A stretch of DNA of 64,000 nt, taken from the NCBI RefSeq assembly GCF_009905375.1, contig NC_133655.1, forward strand, positions 167,424,588 through 167,488,587, read 5' to 3'. This DNA is from Apium graveolens (taxonomy: Eukaryota > Streptophyta > Magnoliopsida > Apiales > Apiaceae). Positions 12,071 through 23,770 of the stretch are shown piece by piece. Numbering within the stretch: position 1 is the first letter of the stretch; every line of letters begins with the position of its first letter. Below the pieces are notes generated by a model that searched no databases, was not told the origin of the DNA, and was given only the letters and a program-made list of their open reading frames with translations. A program made the translations under genes and the position numbers.

Positions 12071-13262
12071 GAAGTTGGGTGGATTGAATGATGGAGATTT
12101 GAGGAAAATGGATGGTGGATGATGTATGTCACTTGGATTGATGACATGGAAAACAAAGTGTGTTTCTTTGCAACTTGCCATATGAGACAAACAACTTTAT
12201 GGGTTCAAAAATTCAGCTGATATATTTGAATAAATATATATTTTCCTTTTCTTTTAATCATTGTTTAATCACTTAATTAAGGATTAAACACCATTAATTA
12301 TGACCACCTTAAAAACTCCAAAATCAATACCATAAAAAATTATGATAATTACTTAAATAATATAAAATGATGTCCTGCAAGTTTTGATCAAATTTTGTCA
12401 ACGGTAGCTAGGTCAAACTTGGTCAACTGTCGGACCAACTGCCTCGATTTTTGTGCCCGGAAAAAAAATCACTAAATGTTATGAAATTTTACCATACTTA
12501 GAAAATACCATTTAAATGATCCATACCAAATTTCAAGTCATTCTACCATGTGGAAGTATTTTATCTAAAATAAAACTGTTCTGTCAGCCTTTTCTTCTGA
12601 GTAAAAATATCATTGGTCATGAAATGAAGGAGATGGATCTTTTGACCAAAGTTTTGACTTGAATAAATACTTAAAATATATTTACTAACATATAAAATAT
12701 ATTTGGATGATAGGAAATGTGTTTGAGTATTTTTGAATAATTTTCTCCGATAAATGCTGATTTAACGAAACGGGAGGAAATTATTGTAAGTATACAGAAA
12801 TGAGTTGCAGAACTGGATATTAATATTCCAATCATGAATATTAATTAAATTTGAATAAAAATCTTTTTGATTGATGTGAAGATATATTTTTAAGCGAAGA
12901 GTGAAATATTTTTGATATAGCACGAGACCTTTAAAGAATATTTATGATATATTCCTTATTTGAGCTTGTTGCCATATTCCTGTTACAACACAGATCTAAG
13001 AAATATCATATCTTGATATTTATTCTTTGATTATATTGCTTTAGAGATATATTCCATAATAGATATAATTTTGATATTTTGCAAAACTGGAATATCTCTT
13101 TTATATGTTTGACATAAATGATTTTGATAGTTTGAGTTTTTGACTTTGATCTGGATCAATTAAATTCATGTCCTAATGGAGAGGATCTACGTGTTCTTAA
13201 TATTATGTTTAATCGTACAAAGACCAAAATAAATAATATATCGAAGATATCCTTTCAAAAAT

Positions 13263-14513
13263 AGACTAATATATTGTAAAGCATAATGTAATGTAACATG
13301 TAATCGAGGATTTATAACTCAACATGAAAACATAAATAGATAAACAATATTAAACAGTGAAGTACATAAACCCTACAGATGAAGACATGATAAACACAAA
13401 GAACTAAATGATGTAATTGACTCTTTAAGTCCTCTAACAGATAATGGGAAGAAGTTTATTGTAATGTTCAAGCATCCATGAAGAATAAGAACAAGGGACT
13501 TTAAGCATCAGTTACATGAATTAATTCCAAGTGTTACAGATCAAGGGTTCAGTAATAGAAGCAATGGATAAACATCAATCTGTATCAGCTCGAAAACTCA
13601 AGTTAAATTGAATTAGAATTCTGTCAATGCTAGTTGTTTGTGAACCAGACCAGTGAACCAGACCAGTGCACCAAACATCAGTATTCAAGAAGGAATTTTG
13701 ATTCAGTTATAGAAGAAAATGTTGATACAATGAAGAATAAATTTGGCAAAAACAAGAATACTCTAAGTCATAACAGTCTTCTACTTGGTCGCCACAGAAG
13801 TGTACAAGGTCTATGGTCACCACAGAACTGGTCGCCATAGAGAAAATCTCTAAGGCACCACTCAGGTCGCCATAGAGATTCTCTATGGTACCAGTGGTCG
13901 CCATAGGCTCTAGTCGCCACAGAAGCCTGTCACTACTTGGTTGCCATAGGATCTTAAGTTGATCTCAGAACAAGTAAATCTATTGATCGACACAGAATAT
14001 TTCTTGGTCGCCATAGAATATCCCTTGGTCGCCATAGAGGATATGCAGTTGTCATAGAACTCTACAGAGATACAGGTCGCCATAGAAGGCTTCCATGGTC
14101 GCCATAGAAGAGTTGTATTCATTGATTTCATTGCAACAAAGTTAAATGGAATGTGTGGACACAAATATGCCACCTGTCCTTTGTATTTGGAAGTCTACAA
14201 GAAGCTGAATGAATGCATTTCATCTGAGGCAGTTATCTTCTTCAGCAAACATAGAAAGTTTACGGGAGCTCCATTAAAGCTTCACATTTACTACTCTTGT
14301 AAACATACTGTTATGCTGCTGAATTATTTGTAGCTAATAAATATCTTGATTAGATTGTAGCAACCTCAAGGTTTATATTAATAAAATAATATATTCCTCG
14401 AATTGTTTTGTGTTATTTTGATTCTGTACTTTTAACGAAGAACTTGAAACGAATCGAAAAAGATTGTAGGTATCGTATTCAACCCCCCCTTCTACGATAC
14501 TTTGGGACTAACA
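13263..14513 (+). mobile_element. 5' LTR of a third Sirevirus-like copia element (left edge unresolved)
   Basis: The end is clear: AACCCCCCCTTCTACGATACTTTGGGACTAACA at 14513, then AT and a PBS. The left edge could not be fixed because no TG start with a matching TSD stands out between 13263 and 13600. The GGTCGCCATAGA array (13788-14111) is the LTR-specific motif. The frames at 13634-14333 on both strands run through the array and are not genes. Confidence 0.65.
13788..14111 (+). repeat. GGTCGCCATAGA motif array in LTR
   Basis: About eleven copies of GGTCGCCAYAGA(G/A) occur in 320 bases. One unit extends into a perfect hairpin, CATAGAGATTCTCTATG. The same motif recurs inside the element at 29773-29910. 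Confidence 0.8.
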
Positions 14514-14515
14514 AT

Positions 14516-14527
14516 TGGTATCAGAGC
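14516..14527 (+). promoter_or_regulatory. primer binding site, tRNA-iMet type
   Basis: A perfect TGGTATCAGAGC lies two bases after the LTR end. Confidence 0.9.
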
Positions 14528-14657
14528 TTGTTGATTGACCTACAAATCAAGATCCGGAGAAAGAAACAAGTTCTTGAAAATTTTCTTGAATTTTTTAATT
14601 TTCAAAAATTTTCATTTCTTGAAAATTTTGAACTTTAAATAATTTAATCCCGCAAAG

Positions 14658-15776
14658 ATGATGAACAACCAAAGAATTGGAAGTATAAAGGTTCCCCCAT
14701 TCAATAGAGATAATTAAAACTTATGGAAGAAAAAAATGATGTTGTTTATGAAAGCTTCAAATCCACTTTACATTGGGATACTACTGAATGGCCCTTGTGT
14801 TCCGATGGAAGTAGTTGCTGAATCCACATCCACAAATGGTGTGAGAATTCCTTCCTCATCCACTCCCAGGGATCTGTCTAAATATACGGAAACTGACAAG
14901 GAGTTGATAAATATGGACACAAGCCTTCAACTCATAATTGTGGAATCGACCGATAAAGATATGAGTCATCAACTTCTAGGATGCAACAGTGCAAAAGATA
15001 TGTGGGATACCATTGAGCTTTTAATGGAAGGTACATAGGAAGTCAAAGAAAACAGGATGGATATTCTGACAACTCAGTATGAGGCATTCAAACTTCAACC
15101 CGGAGAAGCACTGTCTTCACTCTTTGAGAGGTATATAAGACTGTTAAGTGAATTAAAGCTGCAAGGGAAAGTTTACCCTATACGAGAGTCTAACAGAAAG
15201 TTTATGCTGACGCACCCAGTTCATCTAGAACAAAAGAACACTTCAATCAGGGAAATGGCAGATTTTATTACTATGTCCCTGGAAGTGATCTATGGTAAGC
15301 TAAGAACACATGAGCTGGAGCAAGAGCAGAGAGCTATTATCTATGGACCTGGTTCTATTGATAGTAAGAGTACGACACTTGCAAAAACCACCGCACTTGT
15401 AGTTCGTGAACCTGAAATTCAAGGAAGTAAGGTTGCACCCTCCTCAACAAGTAAAGAAATTTTCGTAGCTGAAATTGCTCATGGTAAGCCAGAGGATGAA
15501 AATGAGTTTTACACTCAGGAAGAACTTGAACAGTTGGAGGACAAATCTATGGCATACATGGCTGCAAAATTTAGTCATGTTAGATTCAGAAGAAAGCCCA
15601 ACTATAAACCAAGGGGTTCATCAGGAAGATTTCAGAAAGGAAGCTACTCATCAGGGTCAAGCTCCAGAGGAGGCTACAAGTAAATTTGGATAGACAAGAG
15701 CAAAACTAGATGCTACAACTGCAATGAGTTAGGGCACTTTGCATCTGATTACAAAAAGCCCAAAGCAGCAAGGACT
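14658..15776 (+). pseudogene. copia gag with CCHC zinc knuckle, broken
   Basis: Gag starts at ATGATGAAC (14658), 130 bases after the PBS. The frame reads through a stop near 14716 and another at 15036 (TAG), then continues in the same register (14736-15038, 15057-15683). Features are the LWKKKMMLFMK capsid segment, a helical gag core, a Ser/Gly/Arg-rich tract (15590-15683) and a zinc knuckle CYNCNELGHFASD at about 15707-15755, in which the last Cys of the CX2CX4HX4C motif is replaced. The knuckle runs directly into integrase C-terminal sequence at about 15772, so protease and the integrase core have been deleted. Confidence 0.8.
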
Positions 15777-16290
15777 ATGCTAAGTGAATCAAGACTTCCT
15801 ACTTACTTCTGGGCTGAAGCTGTCAACACAGCGTGTTACACTCAAAATCGTACCCTGATTAATAAAGATCATGACATGACTCCTTGTGAGATAATGGCTG
15901 ACAAGAAACCAACACTGAAATACTTTCATGTGTTTGTTGTGAAATACTTTGTGCTGAAGGAAGGAAATGTGCATCTAGGAAAGTTTGATGCTAAGATAGA
16001 AGAAGGCATATTTCTTGGCTATTCTCTAGAATCTAAAGCTTAAAGGATTTATATGATTACTAATCAGAAGGTTATTGAAAGCCTTAATGTAACATTCGAC
16101 GACACCAAGTTGGCAAGCCTGCAAAGAGAAAAGGATTCTGAATCTCTGGAATTTGAAAATCTATCAGATGATCCTTTGGATATAATAGAACCTGAGATTG
16201 CTAGAACTATATCTACAGTACATGGCAATGCTGATTCAGGATCAAGTGGTGGTAATGGTGGAAACAATGGTTATGATAATCATACATGAA
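15772..16290 (+). pseudogene. copia integrase C-terminal remnant
   Basis: The segment SESRLPTYFWAEAVNTACY and the following NRTL.N.DHDMTPCEI block are the conserved downstream part of copia integrase, normally located just after the catalytic Glu. The frame reads 15777-16043, stops, and continues at 16053-16289 into the acidic linker between integrase and RT. The catalytic DDE residues are absent because the deletion junction lies immediately upstream. Confidence 0.8.
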
Positions 16291-16560
16291 CACCTTCAAG
16301 AACCACTACACCAAGATCAAAATCATCCAGTCTGGTGACAACAACTCAGGAGGAGCAGGAAGAGGATCTACAGGTCACACTCAACATCAGACTGAATAAG
16401 GGGAACATCAAGATCATACCTGCCTCGTCAAAGAGTTTGGAACAGAGACCATCCCTTTGAGTTGATCATTGGTGATCCTGACACAGGAGTAAGAACTAGA
16501 CATGCCACTCAGAATGAATGTCACTTTTCAGGGTTTCTTTCATAAATAGAACCTAAGAAA

Positions 16561-17584
16561 GTGGATGAGGCACTGGAAGATCCAGATTGGGTTATTGCTA
16601 TGCAAGAAGAACTCAATCAGTTTGAGAGGCAGAAGATATGGAAGCTGGTACCCCGACCAAAGGACAAGTCAGTGATAGGCACTAAATGGGTATTCAGGAA
16701 CAAGCTAGATGAAGATGGCATTGTAACGAGAAATAAGGCCAGACTGGTAGCTAAAGGTTACTCTCAAGAAGAGGGTATAGATTATGATGAAACCTATGCA
16801 CCAGTGGCTAGACTTGAGGCAATCAGGATGTTTCTGGCATTCGCAGCACATTCAGAATTCAAAGTTTATCAAATGGACGTGAAGAGTGCATTCCTGAATG
16901 GGGAGCTAGAAGAAGAAGTGTATGTGGAACAACCTCCAGGTTTTAAAGATCCAAATCTGGCTGATTTTGTATACTTTCTATTCAAAGCTCTCTATGGTCT
17001 TAAGCAAGTTCCAAGGACATGGTATGACACTCTCTCCGAGTTTTACTTGAAAATGGTTTTACTAGAGGTGTCATAGATAAAACTCTGTTTCATAAATTGC
17101 ATAAATCTGATATGATATTAGTTCAAGTATATGTTGACGATATTATATTTGGTTCTAATAATGATAATCTTTGCAAGAGATTCTCTAAGCTAATGCAGAG
17201 TAAGTATGAGATGAGCATGATTGGAGAGTTGAACTACTTTCTTGGATTATAAGTGAGTCAAAGGAAAGACGGTATATTCATTTTTTAATCCAAGTATATC
17301 AGAGAACTTCTCGAAAAGTATAATGTGGAAGATTCAACTCCAGCAAAGACTCTCATGCCAACAACCTCCAAGCTTGATCAGGATAAAACTAGTAAAAAAG
17401 TTGACATCACAAGCTACAGAGGTATGATAGGCTCATTACTTTATCTCACAGCAAGTAGACCAGATATTATGTTTGTAACTTGCTTATGTGCTAGATTTCA
17501 AACTGAACCAAAAGAGTCTCATCTTATAGCTGTTAAAAGAATATTTAGGTACCTTACGGGAACTCCAAATCTTGGAATTTGGTA
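16561..17584 (+). pseudogene. copia reverse transcriptase, broken
   Basis: RT begins with [20 protein letters not shown], continues through [24 protein letters not shown] and the [16 protein letters not shown] block, then [12 protein letters not shown]. The catalytic YVDD is intact near 17130-17145 in a different frame, so a frameshift lies around 17060. The C-terminal part resumes at 17325-17585 (GSLLYLTASRPDIMF, IFRYLTGT). Three or more shifts or stops make it non-functional. It belongs to the element with the PBS at 14516. Confidence 0.85.
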
Positions 17585-18060
17585 ACCTAAAGGTACAGGT
17601 TTTGACCTAGGTGGCTATACAGATTCAGATTTTGCAGGTTGTAAGATTGACCGGAAAAGTACATCAGGAAGCTGTCAGTTTCTTGGGAGAAGATTGGTAT
17701 CCTGGCATAGCAAGAAGCATCACTTAGTATCCCCATCAACTGCTGAAGTTGAACTGTTTTGCTCAAATCTTGTGGATGAGGAACCAACTCCGGGATTATG
17801 GTCTGTTGGTATCAAAGATCCCAATATTTTGTGACAATACAAGTGCAATAGCAATCTCAAAGAACCCAGTTCAGCACTCAAGAACAAATCACATTGATAT
17901 TAGGTATCACTTTATCAAAAAGCCTGTCATAAATGGCACTGTGGAGTTACACTTTGTACCCACAGAGGATCAAATTGCAGACATTTTCACAAAACCACTT
18001 GATGAAAACACTTTCTCTAAGTTGGTTAGTGATCTTGGGATGTTAAATCTTTCTAATTAA
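17585..18060 (+). pseudogene. copia RNase H, broken
   Basis: The upstream part (17590-17750) reads a Gly-Tyr-rich DSDFAGCKIDRKSTSG block typical of copia RNase H. The last frame (17749-18060) carries CDNTSAIAISKNPVQHSRT, HIDIRYHFI and the hallmark ADIFTKPL near its end. Two frameshifts separate the pieces. This is the end of pol; only 86 bases later the Athila element begins. Confidence 0.85.
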
Positions 18061-18390
18061 TTCTAGAAGTCAGCAACTGTAATTTATCTTGGTTAAATTC
18101 ACTTGTTATTTAATTTTAATATTTTAAGGACATCTGAATTTACATGTGATAAGTGACATTTTATACCACTTAGAACGTCTTATAATGGCTTGAATTGATG
18201 TCTTAAAATCAAGTATTTTGTGTATTTGACGCGTTTTTCTAGTGTTTTTGCATTTCAGGGTATAACTTGCTTATGTAGGAAGAATTCATCATAATAAGCC
18301 TAGGGAAGTACTTGGAATCGGTTGCGTGGAGTTGTGCGAAGAAATCAACAAAATCAGGAGCAAGACAATCATTTTTCCAGAAGCATGCCA

Positions 18391-18505
18391 GGCGCCCGCC
18401 TGGGATCTGGGGCGGCCGCTTGGAAGCTGAGGCGCCCGCCTGGGATCTGGGGTGGCCGCTTGGAAGCTGAGGCGCCCGCTTGGAAAGCTGGGGTGACCGC
18501 CTGGG
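18391..18505 (+). repeat. 40-bp GC-rich tandem repeat in Athila 5' LTR
   Basis: Units start GGCGCCCGCCTGGGATCTGG at 18391 and 18431, then a shortened unit at 18471. The composition (GC-rich with SfiI/NotI-like GGCGCC and GCGGCCGC cores) contrasts sharply with the AT-rich surroundings. The 3' LTR has one unit less (28232-28305). Confidence 0.9.
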
Positions 18506-18579
18506 GTCGAGAATTTTAATGCTGGATTTTTAATTCGTGTTCTACTGGGCTTCTGAGACTGCTGATTCTTGTAGACTTC

Positions 18580-18588
18580 TATATAAGT
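18580..18588 (+). promoter_or_regulatory. Athila LTR TATA box
   Basis: TATATAAGT lies 75 bases after the GC-rich array, in a position consistent with the U3/R boundary. The copy in the 3' LTR is identical in this part. Confidence 0.6.
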
Positions 18589-19642
18589 AATCTGCAGAGA
18601 CGTTTCATAATAAGAAGAAACAATCAAGTATCAATCAAGCAAGGAGTAAGAAGAGAAGATTAAGAATATCGTTTTAGCACACCGTAACGAAGAAGAGTAA
18701 GCATACGTTATCTTGTGATTCTTTTATTCGTTATAACAGTGGATGCTAGTTTTCTTTAATTTCAACCTTAATACTCCTGTGACGTACTCTGGTTTTAATA
18801 AGTATTTTATTAGTTTATATTGTCGTGTTATTATCATGTTTTCATATGAACCCATGGTGACGATGAGTTCTATCATGGGCTAATTGTGATCATGGGGTCA
18901 TAGCGGATTTACTATGGATATCTTTAGTTAATTGTTTAATACCTTGGTATGTGATGATTGTATGATATCTAGCATAGGTTGTGCTTATTCGTCTTATGTG
19001 CGTCGCGAACATATAAGATAGCCTGTTAATCTCTTGTGAAGCGACAGTGAATCTTGAGATTTAGAACTTGCCATGCTAGCATAAGTTCGTGTATTGTATG
19101 CATAATTAGTGGGTAACTCTAACCGTTTTACTTGCCCTGTGTAATCATAATGAATAACTTGCGCTTAAATCGTTGTGTTGTCAAATTCTGTAGACATATA
19201 GGGTCTCAATATAATTGATGCCTATTCAACTTCTATCTTAATTGTGGATGCTTGGTAGAATGGTACTTGTACAATGAAAGTTGGCTTTTATCAGTTTCGT
19301 GTTGTTCGATTAATATCATCACCGTTACATGCTAAGGGTAATAACAATAACTATTGAATGAAGTAGTAATGAAGTTATGATCTCATGTGTGTTTAATATT
19401 GGTAATTCAAGAGTTAATTTAAGTGTTCTATTCTCGTAGTTAATCGTAGTTAATAATTAGTCAATCAACCTTAAGTGTTAGTGACTTGACATTGAGAAGT
19501 AATCATACATTGGTGAGCAAGTGTTAATTAAATAAAATTAGTCTGAGTCTCTGTGGGAACGAACTAGAAATCATTCTATATTACTTGCGAATGCGTATAC
19601 TTGCGTGAATTATTAGCGCATGCTTTATGCCTAACATGTTTT

Positions 19643-19660
19643 TGGCGCCGCTGCCGGGGA
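19643..19660 (+). promoter_or_regulatory. Athila primer binding site
   Basis: TGGCGCCGCTGCCGGGGA lies six bases after the LTR end. This is the type of PBS used by Athila elements (tRNA-Asp-like). Confidence 0.85.
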
Positions 19661-19908
19661 CTTCAGTGTTAATTTGTTTAGTTTATGTACTTGCCATCAG
19701 TGGTCATTAGGACTCATTGATTAAGACTTGTTACTTATTATTTCTGGTTGTGTTTCAGGTACTCTAGCGAGCGTTTATGCAAACATGTTCTCGCACTCAC
19801 AAGAGGACTCTAGATACGGCTGAGGAGACAGACTCAGTTCTTGATATTCTGGAGAAGATAGATTTTGAAGATTCAGATAAAGAGAGTGAGCAGTAAGAAC
19901 CGGTAATC

Positions 19909-20883
19909 ATGGGTGATCGTATAGTTCCAGCAGATCCAGCTCTTATGGACTTTTCTCGGCCTAAAATTGATGACATTCAGTCAAGCATCATTCATCCGAC
20001 TATTCAGGCTAATACTTTTGAAATCAAGCCGGGCACTATTCAGATGGTGCAGAATTCTGTTTCTTTCGGAGGTGCTGCGACTGAAGATCCCAACATAGTA
20101 TATCAGGAATTTTGTTGAGATCTATAGTACTTTCAAATATAATGGTGTTACTGATGAGGCTATCAAGCTGAGGCTTTTTCCATTCTCTCCTGAGGGATAA
20201 AGCTAAGGACTGGTTATATTCTGAACCAGCTGGGTCCATCACTACTTGGGAAGATCTTGTACAAATGTTTCTGGTGAAGTTCTATCCAATGGCCAAGACT
20301 GCAGCTATGAGGAGTGCTCTTACTCAGTTTACGCAGTAACCAACAGAATCTATGTGCGAAGCTTGGGAGCGCTATAAGGAGATGTTTAGAAAGTGTCCAC
20401 ATCATAGTATGCCTGACTGGATGGTGATCACTGGGTTCTACAATGGTTTGGGGGCCCAATCTCGGCCCATGCTCGATGCAGCAGCTGGAGGCGCCTTGTG
20501 GGCCAAAAGCTATATTGAGGCCTATAATCTTATTGAAACTATGGCTGCAAACGAGCATCAAAACCCAACTCAAAGGATGATGCCTGGGAAGGTAGCTGGT
20601 ATTCTGGAAGTTGATGCAGCTACAGCTATTGCAGCACAGAGGTCGATTCCTTAGCCAACTATGGAGTCAATCAGATAGTTATGGTCTGTGAGCTTTGTGC
20701 AGGCTCTCATGCTACGGATCAGTGTTCTCTTGTTAATGAATCTGTTCAGTATGTGAACAATTATCAGCGACTACAGCAGCTTGTGCCAGCTACTTATCAT
20801 CCTAATAACATAAATCATCCCAATTTCAGCTGGAGCAATACTCAGAATACTGTTCAGGCAACCATATCATCAAGGTGTAAGTA
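19909..20883 (+). pseudogene. Athila gag, broken
   Basis: Start at ATGGGTGATCGT (19909), about 250 bases after the PBS. The frame breaks near 20115. The gag core follows in other frames: AKDWLYSEPAGSITTWEDL and FLVKFYPMAKTAAMRSAL (20195-20340), then 20352-20654 with ESMCEAWERYKEMFRKCP and YNGLG. A zinc knuckle CELCAGSHATDQC lies at about 20688-20726. These match the plant retrotransposon gag family and the Athila nucleocapsid. At least three frameshifts or stops disable it. Confidence 0.8.
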
Positions 20884-21329
20884 AATAGTTTAATCCACCT
20901 GGATTCCCGCAACCTCAACAATATGCTCAAAGGAAATCATATCCTCAACAAGGAGGTGTTGCTCCACCTTCTAGGGCTGATTTCGAGGAGCTAAAGCTGT
21001 TGTGAAAAAGTCAGGTTGTTTCTATCAAGACCTTGGAGAATCAAATAGCCAATAGTCGTGCTCAATCAGTCAACCTGGCACACTTCCCAGTGATACTGAA
21101 GTGCCAAGGCAGGAAGGAAGCTAAAGAGCAAGTCAAAGCTATTACCATTAAGGTCTGAAAAAGTTGCTGGTGCTGAAAAAGCAAAAGATGGAGTAGCTGA
21201 AGTTGTAGATAAGAAGAGAAGCAAAAGGAGAAAGAGGCAGAACCAAGGAAGACAACTATTGAACACACTCTTCCTGAGGGTAATACAGGGGAGAAACAAC
21301 TCTATCCTCCACCACCTTTTCCTAAGAGA

Positions 21330-22103
21330 TTGCAAAAACAAAAGCTGGATAAGCAATTTGGTAAGTTTCTGGAGATGTTCAAGAAACTTCACATCAACAT
21401 ACCCTTTGCTGAGGCTCTGGAGCAAATGCCTAGTTATGCAAATTTCATGAAGGGTATTCTTTCAAGGAAGGTGAAACTGGATGATCTTAATACCGTTGTT
21501 CTAACGGAAGAGTGCAGTGCTGTGCTACAACAAAAATTATCTCCAAAGCTTAAAGATCCAGGTAGCTTCACCATTCCTTACACCATTGGCAAGTTGTTAT
21601 TCGATAAGTGCCTTTGCGATTTGGGAGCAAGCATCAATCTGATGCCGTTGTCTATCTTCAAAAAGCTGAATTTGCCTGATCCAAAGCCCACCTACATGTC
21701 TCTAAAATTGGCTGATCGTTCTATTACATACCCACGAGGCATCGTGGAGGACGTGTTAGTAAAGGTGGATAAGCTCATATTTCCTGCAGACTTTGTCATT
21801 CTGGATTTCGAGGAAGACAAGAAGATTCCCATAATCTTGGGAAGACCTTTCTTGACTACAGGCCGTACCTTGATAGATGTGCAAAAAGGTGAACTTACTA
21901 TGAGGGTGCAAGATCAGGATATGACATTCAATATATTCAATGCGATGAAATTCCCTACAGAAGATGAAGAGTGCTTCAAGGTGGATTTGATTGATTCTAC
22001 GGTAACTTCAGAACTTGATCATGTGCTAAGGTCTGATGCCTTAGAAAAAGCCTTAGTGGGGGAATTTGACAGTGAAGTTGAGGAAGGCAATGAGCAACTA
22101 TAA
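21330..22103 (+). pseudogene. Athila aspartic protease region
   Basis: The frame contains the aspartic protease active site as DLGASINLMP (residues near 21620-21650; the usual D-S/T-G/A is here D-L-G-A-S), the flap region and the ILGRPFL signature near 21835. Upstream residues are the hydrophilic gag-protease linker. The frame ends with a TAA at 22101-22103 and continues in the same register from 22140, so the break is a point stop. Minus-strand ORFs at 21062-21425 are shadows. Confidence 0.8.
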
Positions 22104-22139
22104 TATCTAAATGCTTCTCCTTGGAGGCGAAATCTAGTC

Positions 22140-23770
22140 ATGCCATTTGAATCTCTTGGTACTACTGATCTCAAGAATGCTGAGGGAAAGCTCAAACCAT
22201 CTATTGAGGAAGCACCTACTTTGGAGCTTAAACCATTGCCTGAACACCTGAGGTATGCTTTTTTAGGTGATGCATCTACTTTTCCTGTTATTATTGCATC
22301 TGACCTTTCAGGTAGTGATGAGGACAAACTCTTGAGGATCTTGAGAGAATTCAAATCGGCCATCGGATGGACTATAACAGATATAAAAGGGATCAACCTT
22401 TCGTATTGCATGCATAAAATTCTGCTAGAGGAAGGTAGCAAGCCGACTGTTGAGCAATAACGAAGACTTAATCCTATTATGAAATAAGTGGTGAAGAAAG
22501 AAATTCTAAAGTGGCTGGATGCATGAATCATATATCCTATTTCTGACAGTTCCTGGGTGAGCCCAGTGCAATGTGTACCTAAGAAAAGAGGTATTACTGT
22601 GGTAGAAAATGAGAAAAACGAGTTCATCCCCACTCAAACAGTCACAGGATGGAGGGTATGCATGGACTACAGAAAGTTGAACAAAGCCACAAGGAAGGAT
22701 CACTTCCCTCTTCCATTTATTGATCAGATGCTTGACAGGTTGGCTGGTCATGAGTATTATTATCTTCTGGATAGCTATTCGGGTTATAATCAGATGTGCA
22801 TTGCACCAGAAGATCAAGAAAAGACTACTTTCACTTGTCCATTTGGAACGTTTACTTTTCGCAGAGTTTTATTTGGCTTATGTGGTGCACCTGCCAATTT
22901 TCAGAGATGCATGATGGCTATATTCTCTGATATGATTGGAAATAATGTCGAAGTGTTCATGGACGACTTCTCCATCTTTGGACATTCGTTTGATGAATGT
23001 TTGCATAATCTTCATTTGGTGCTTAAAAGGTGTGTGGAAACTAATTTGGTGCTCAATTGGGAAAAATGTCACTTCATGGTGCAACAGGGCATCATTCTTG
23101 GGCATAAGGTCTCTAATAAAGTTCTTGAGGTGGATAAAGCCAAGGTGGGAGTCATTGAAAATCTTCCGCCACCTATTTCGGTCAAAGGAATCCGTAGTTT
23201 TCTTGGTCATGCGGGTTTGTATCGGCATTTCATCAAGGACTTCTCTAAGATATCTAAGCCGTTGTGCAACTTGCTCGAGAAAGATGTGCCTTTCAAATTT
23301 GATGATGAATGCTTGGCGGCATTCGAGACTCTCAAGAAGAGTTTAATAACTGCACCAGTTATTACGACACCTGATTGGACAGAATCTTTTGAGATGATGT
23401 GCGATGCGAGTGATTATGCGGTGGGAGCATTTCTTGGGCAGCGCAAGAATAATCTTTTTCATGTGGTCTACTATACTAGTAAGATGCTTAATAGAGCTCA
23501 AATGAACTACACCACTACTGAGAAGGAGCTCTTGGATATAGTCTTTGGTTTCGAAAAATTTCGACCTTATCTGCTTGGGACAAATGTGACAGTATTCACA
23601 ATCACTGATCACGCTGCTATTCTCTATATGGTCTCAAAGAAAGATTCGAAGCCTAGACTTATTTATTGGATGCTCTTGCTACAGGAATTTGAGTTAGAGA
23701 TCAAGGATCGAAAAGGTACTGAAAATCAAGTTGCTGACCATCTCTCTAGATTGGAGAATCTCGATTCTAC
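22140..23770 (+). pseudogene. Athila reverse transcriptase / RNase H
   Basis: The register of the protease frame continues. Stops at 22458, about 22485 and 22524 interrupt the RT N-terminus; from 22557 the frame is open. RT motifs: [48 protein letters not shown], and catalytic [10 protein letters not shown] at about 22955-22985. RNase H follows with [14 protein letters not shown] (first Asp, ~23400), TTEKELL (Glu, ~23518) and ITDHAA (Asp, ~23605), all present. This is the best-preserved part of the element. Confidence 0.88.

Larger units (their letters stand above)
10107..13257 (-). mobile_element. probable solo LTR, reverse orientation, ~3.15 kb
   Basis: Read on the minus strand, the left boundary gives an LTR end: the AACCCCCCTTCT block followed by ...GGGACCCAACA at 10107. 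The minus strand also has a promoter-like CTATAAATAA (12057-12070). No PBS lies beyond 10107, so this is not a 5' LTR. The right boundary is uncertain. TG at 13256-13257 (minus) with AAAAT at 10102-10106 and 13258-13262 would be a TG...CA pair with a 5-bp TSD, but AAAAT is low complexity. The inside holds a ~177-bp tandem repeat and no convincing gene. Confidence 0.4.
18147..19636 (+). repeat. Athila 5' LTR
   Basis: A 1490-base LTR, TG...CA. It contains a GC-rich 40-bp tandem repeat (18391-18505), a TATATAAGT box about 75 bases later (18580-18588), and a leader. The ORFs seen on both strands through the GC-rich repeat (18289-18627 minus, 18322-18519 plus) are artefacts of the repeat. Confidence 0.93.

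Noticed and set aside
10107..13257. Confident right boundary for the reverse LTR
   Set aside because: The only candidate TSD, AAAAT, is low complexity, so the boundary is reported as uncertain.
18289..18627. Proline/arginine-rich ORFs on both strands
   Set aside because: They are open only because the GC-rich 40-bp LTR repeat lacks stops; the same happens at 28081-28428.
21062..21425. Minus-strand ORFs opposite the Athila gag/protease
   Set aside because: Hydrophobic Leu/Phe/Ser-rich shadows of the plus-strand Lys/Glu-rich linker.
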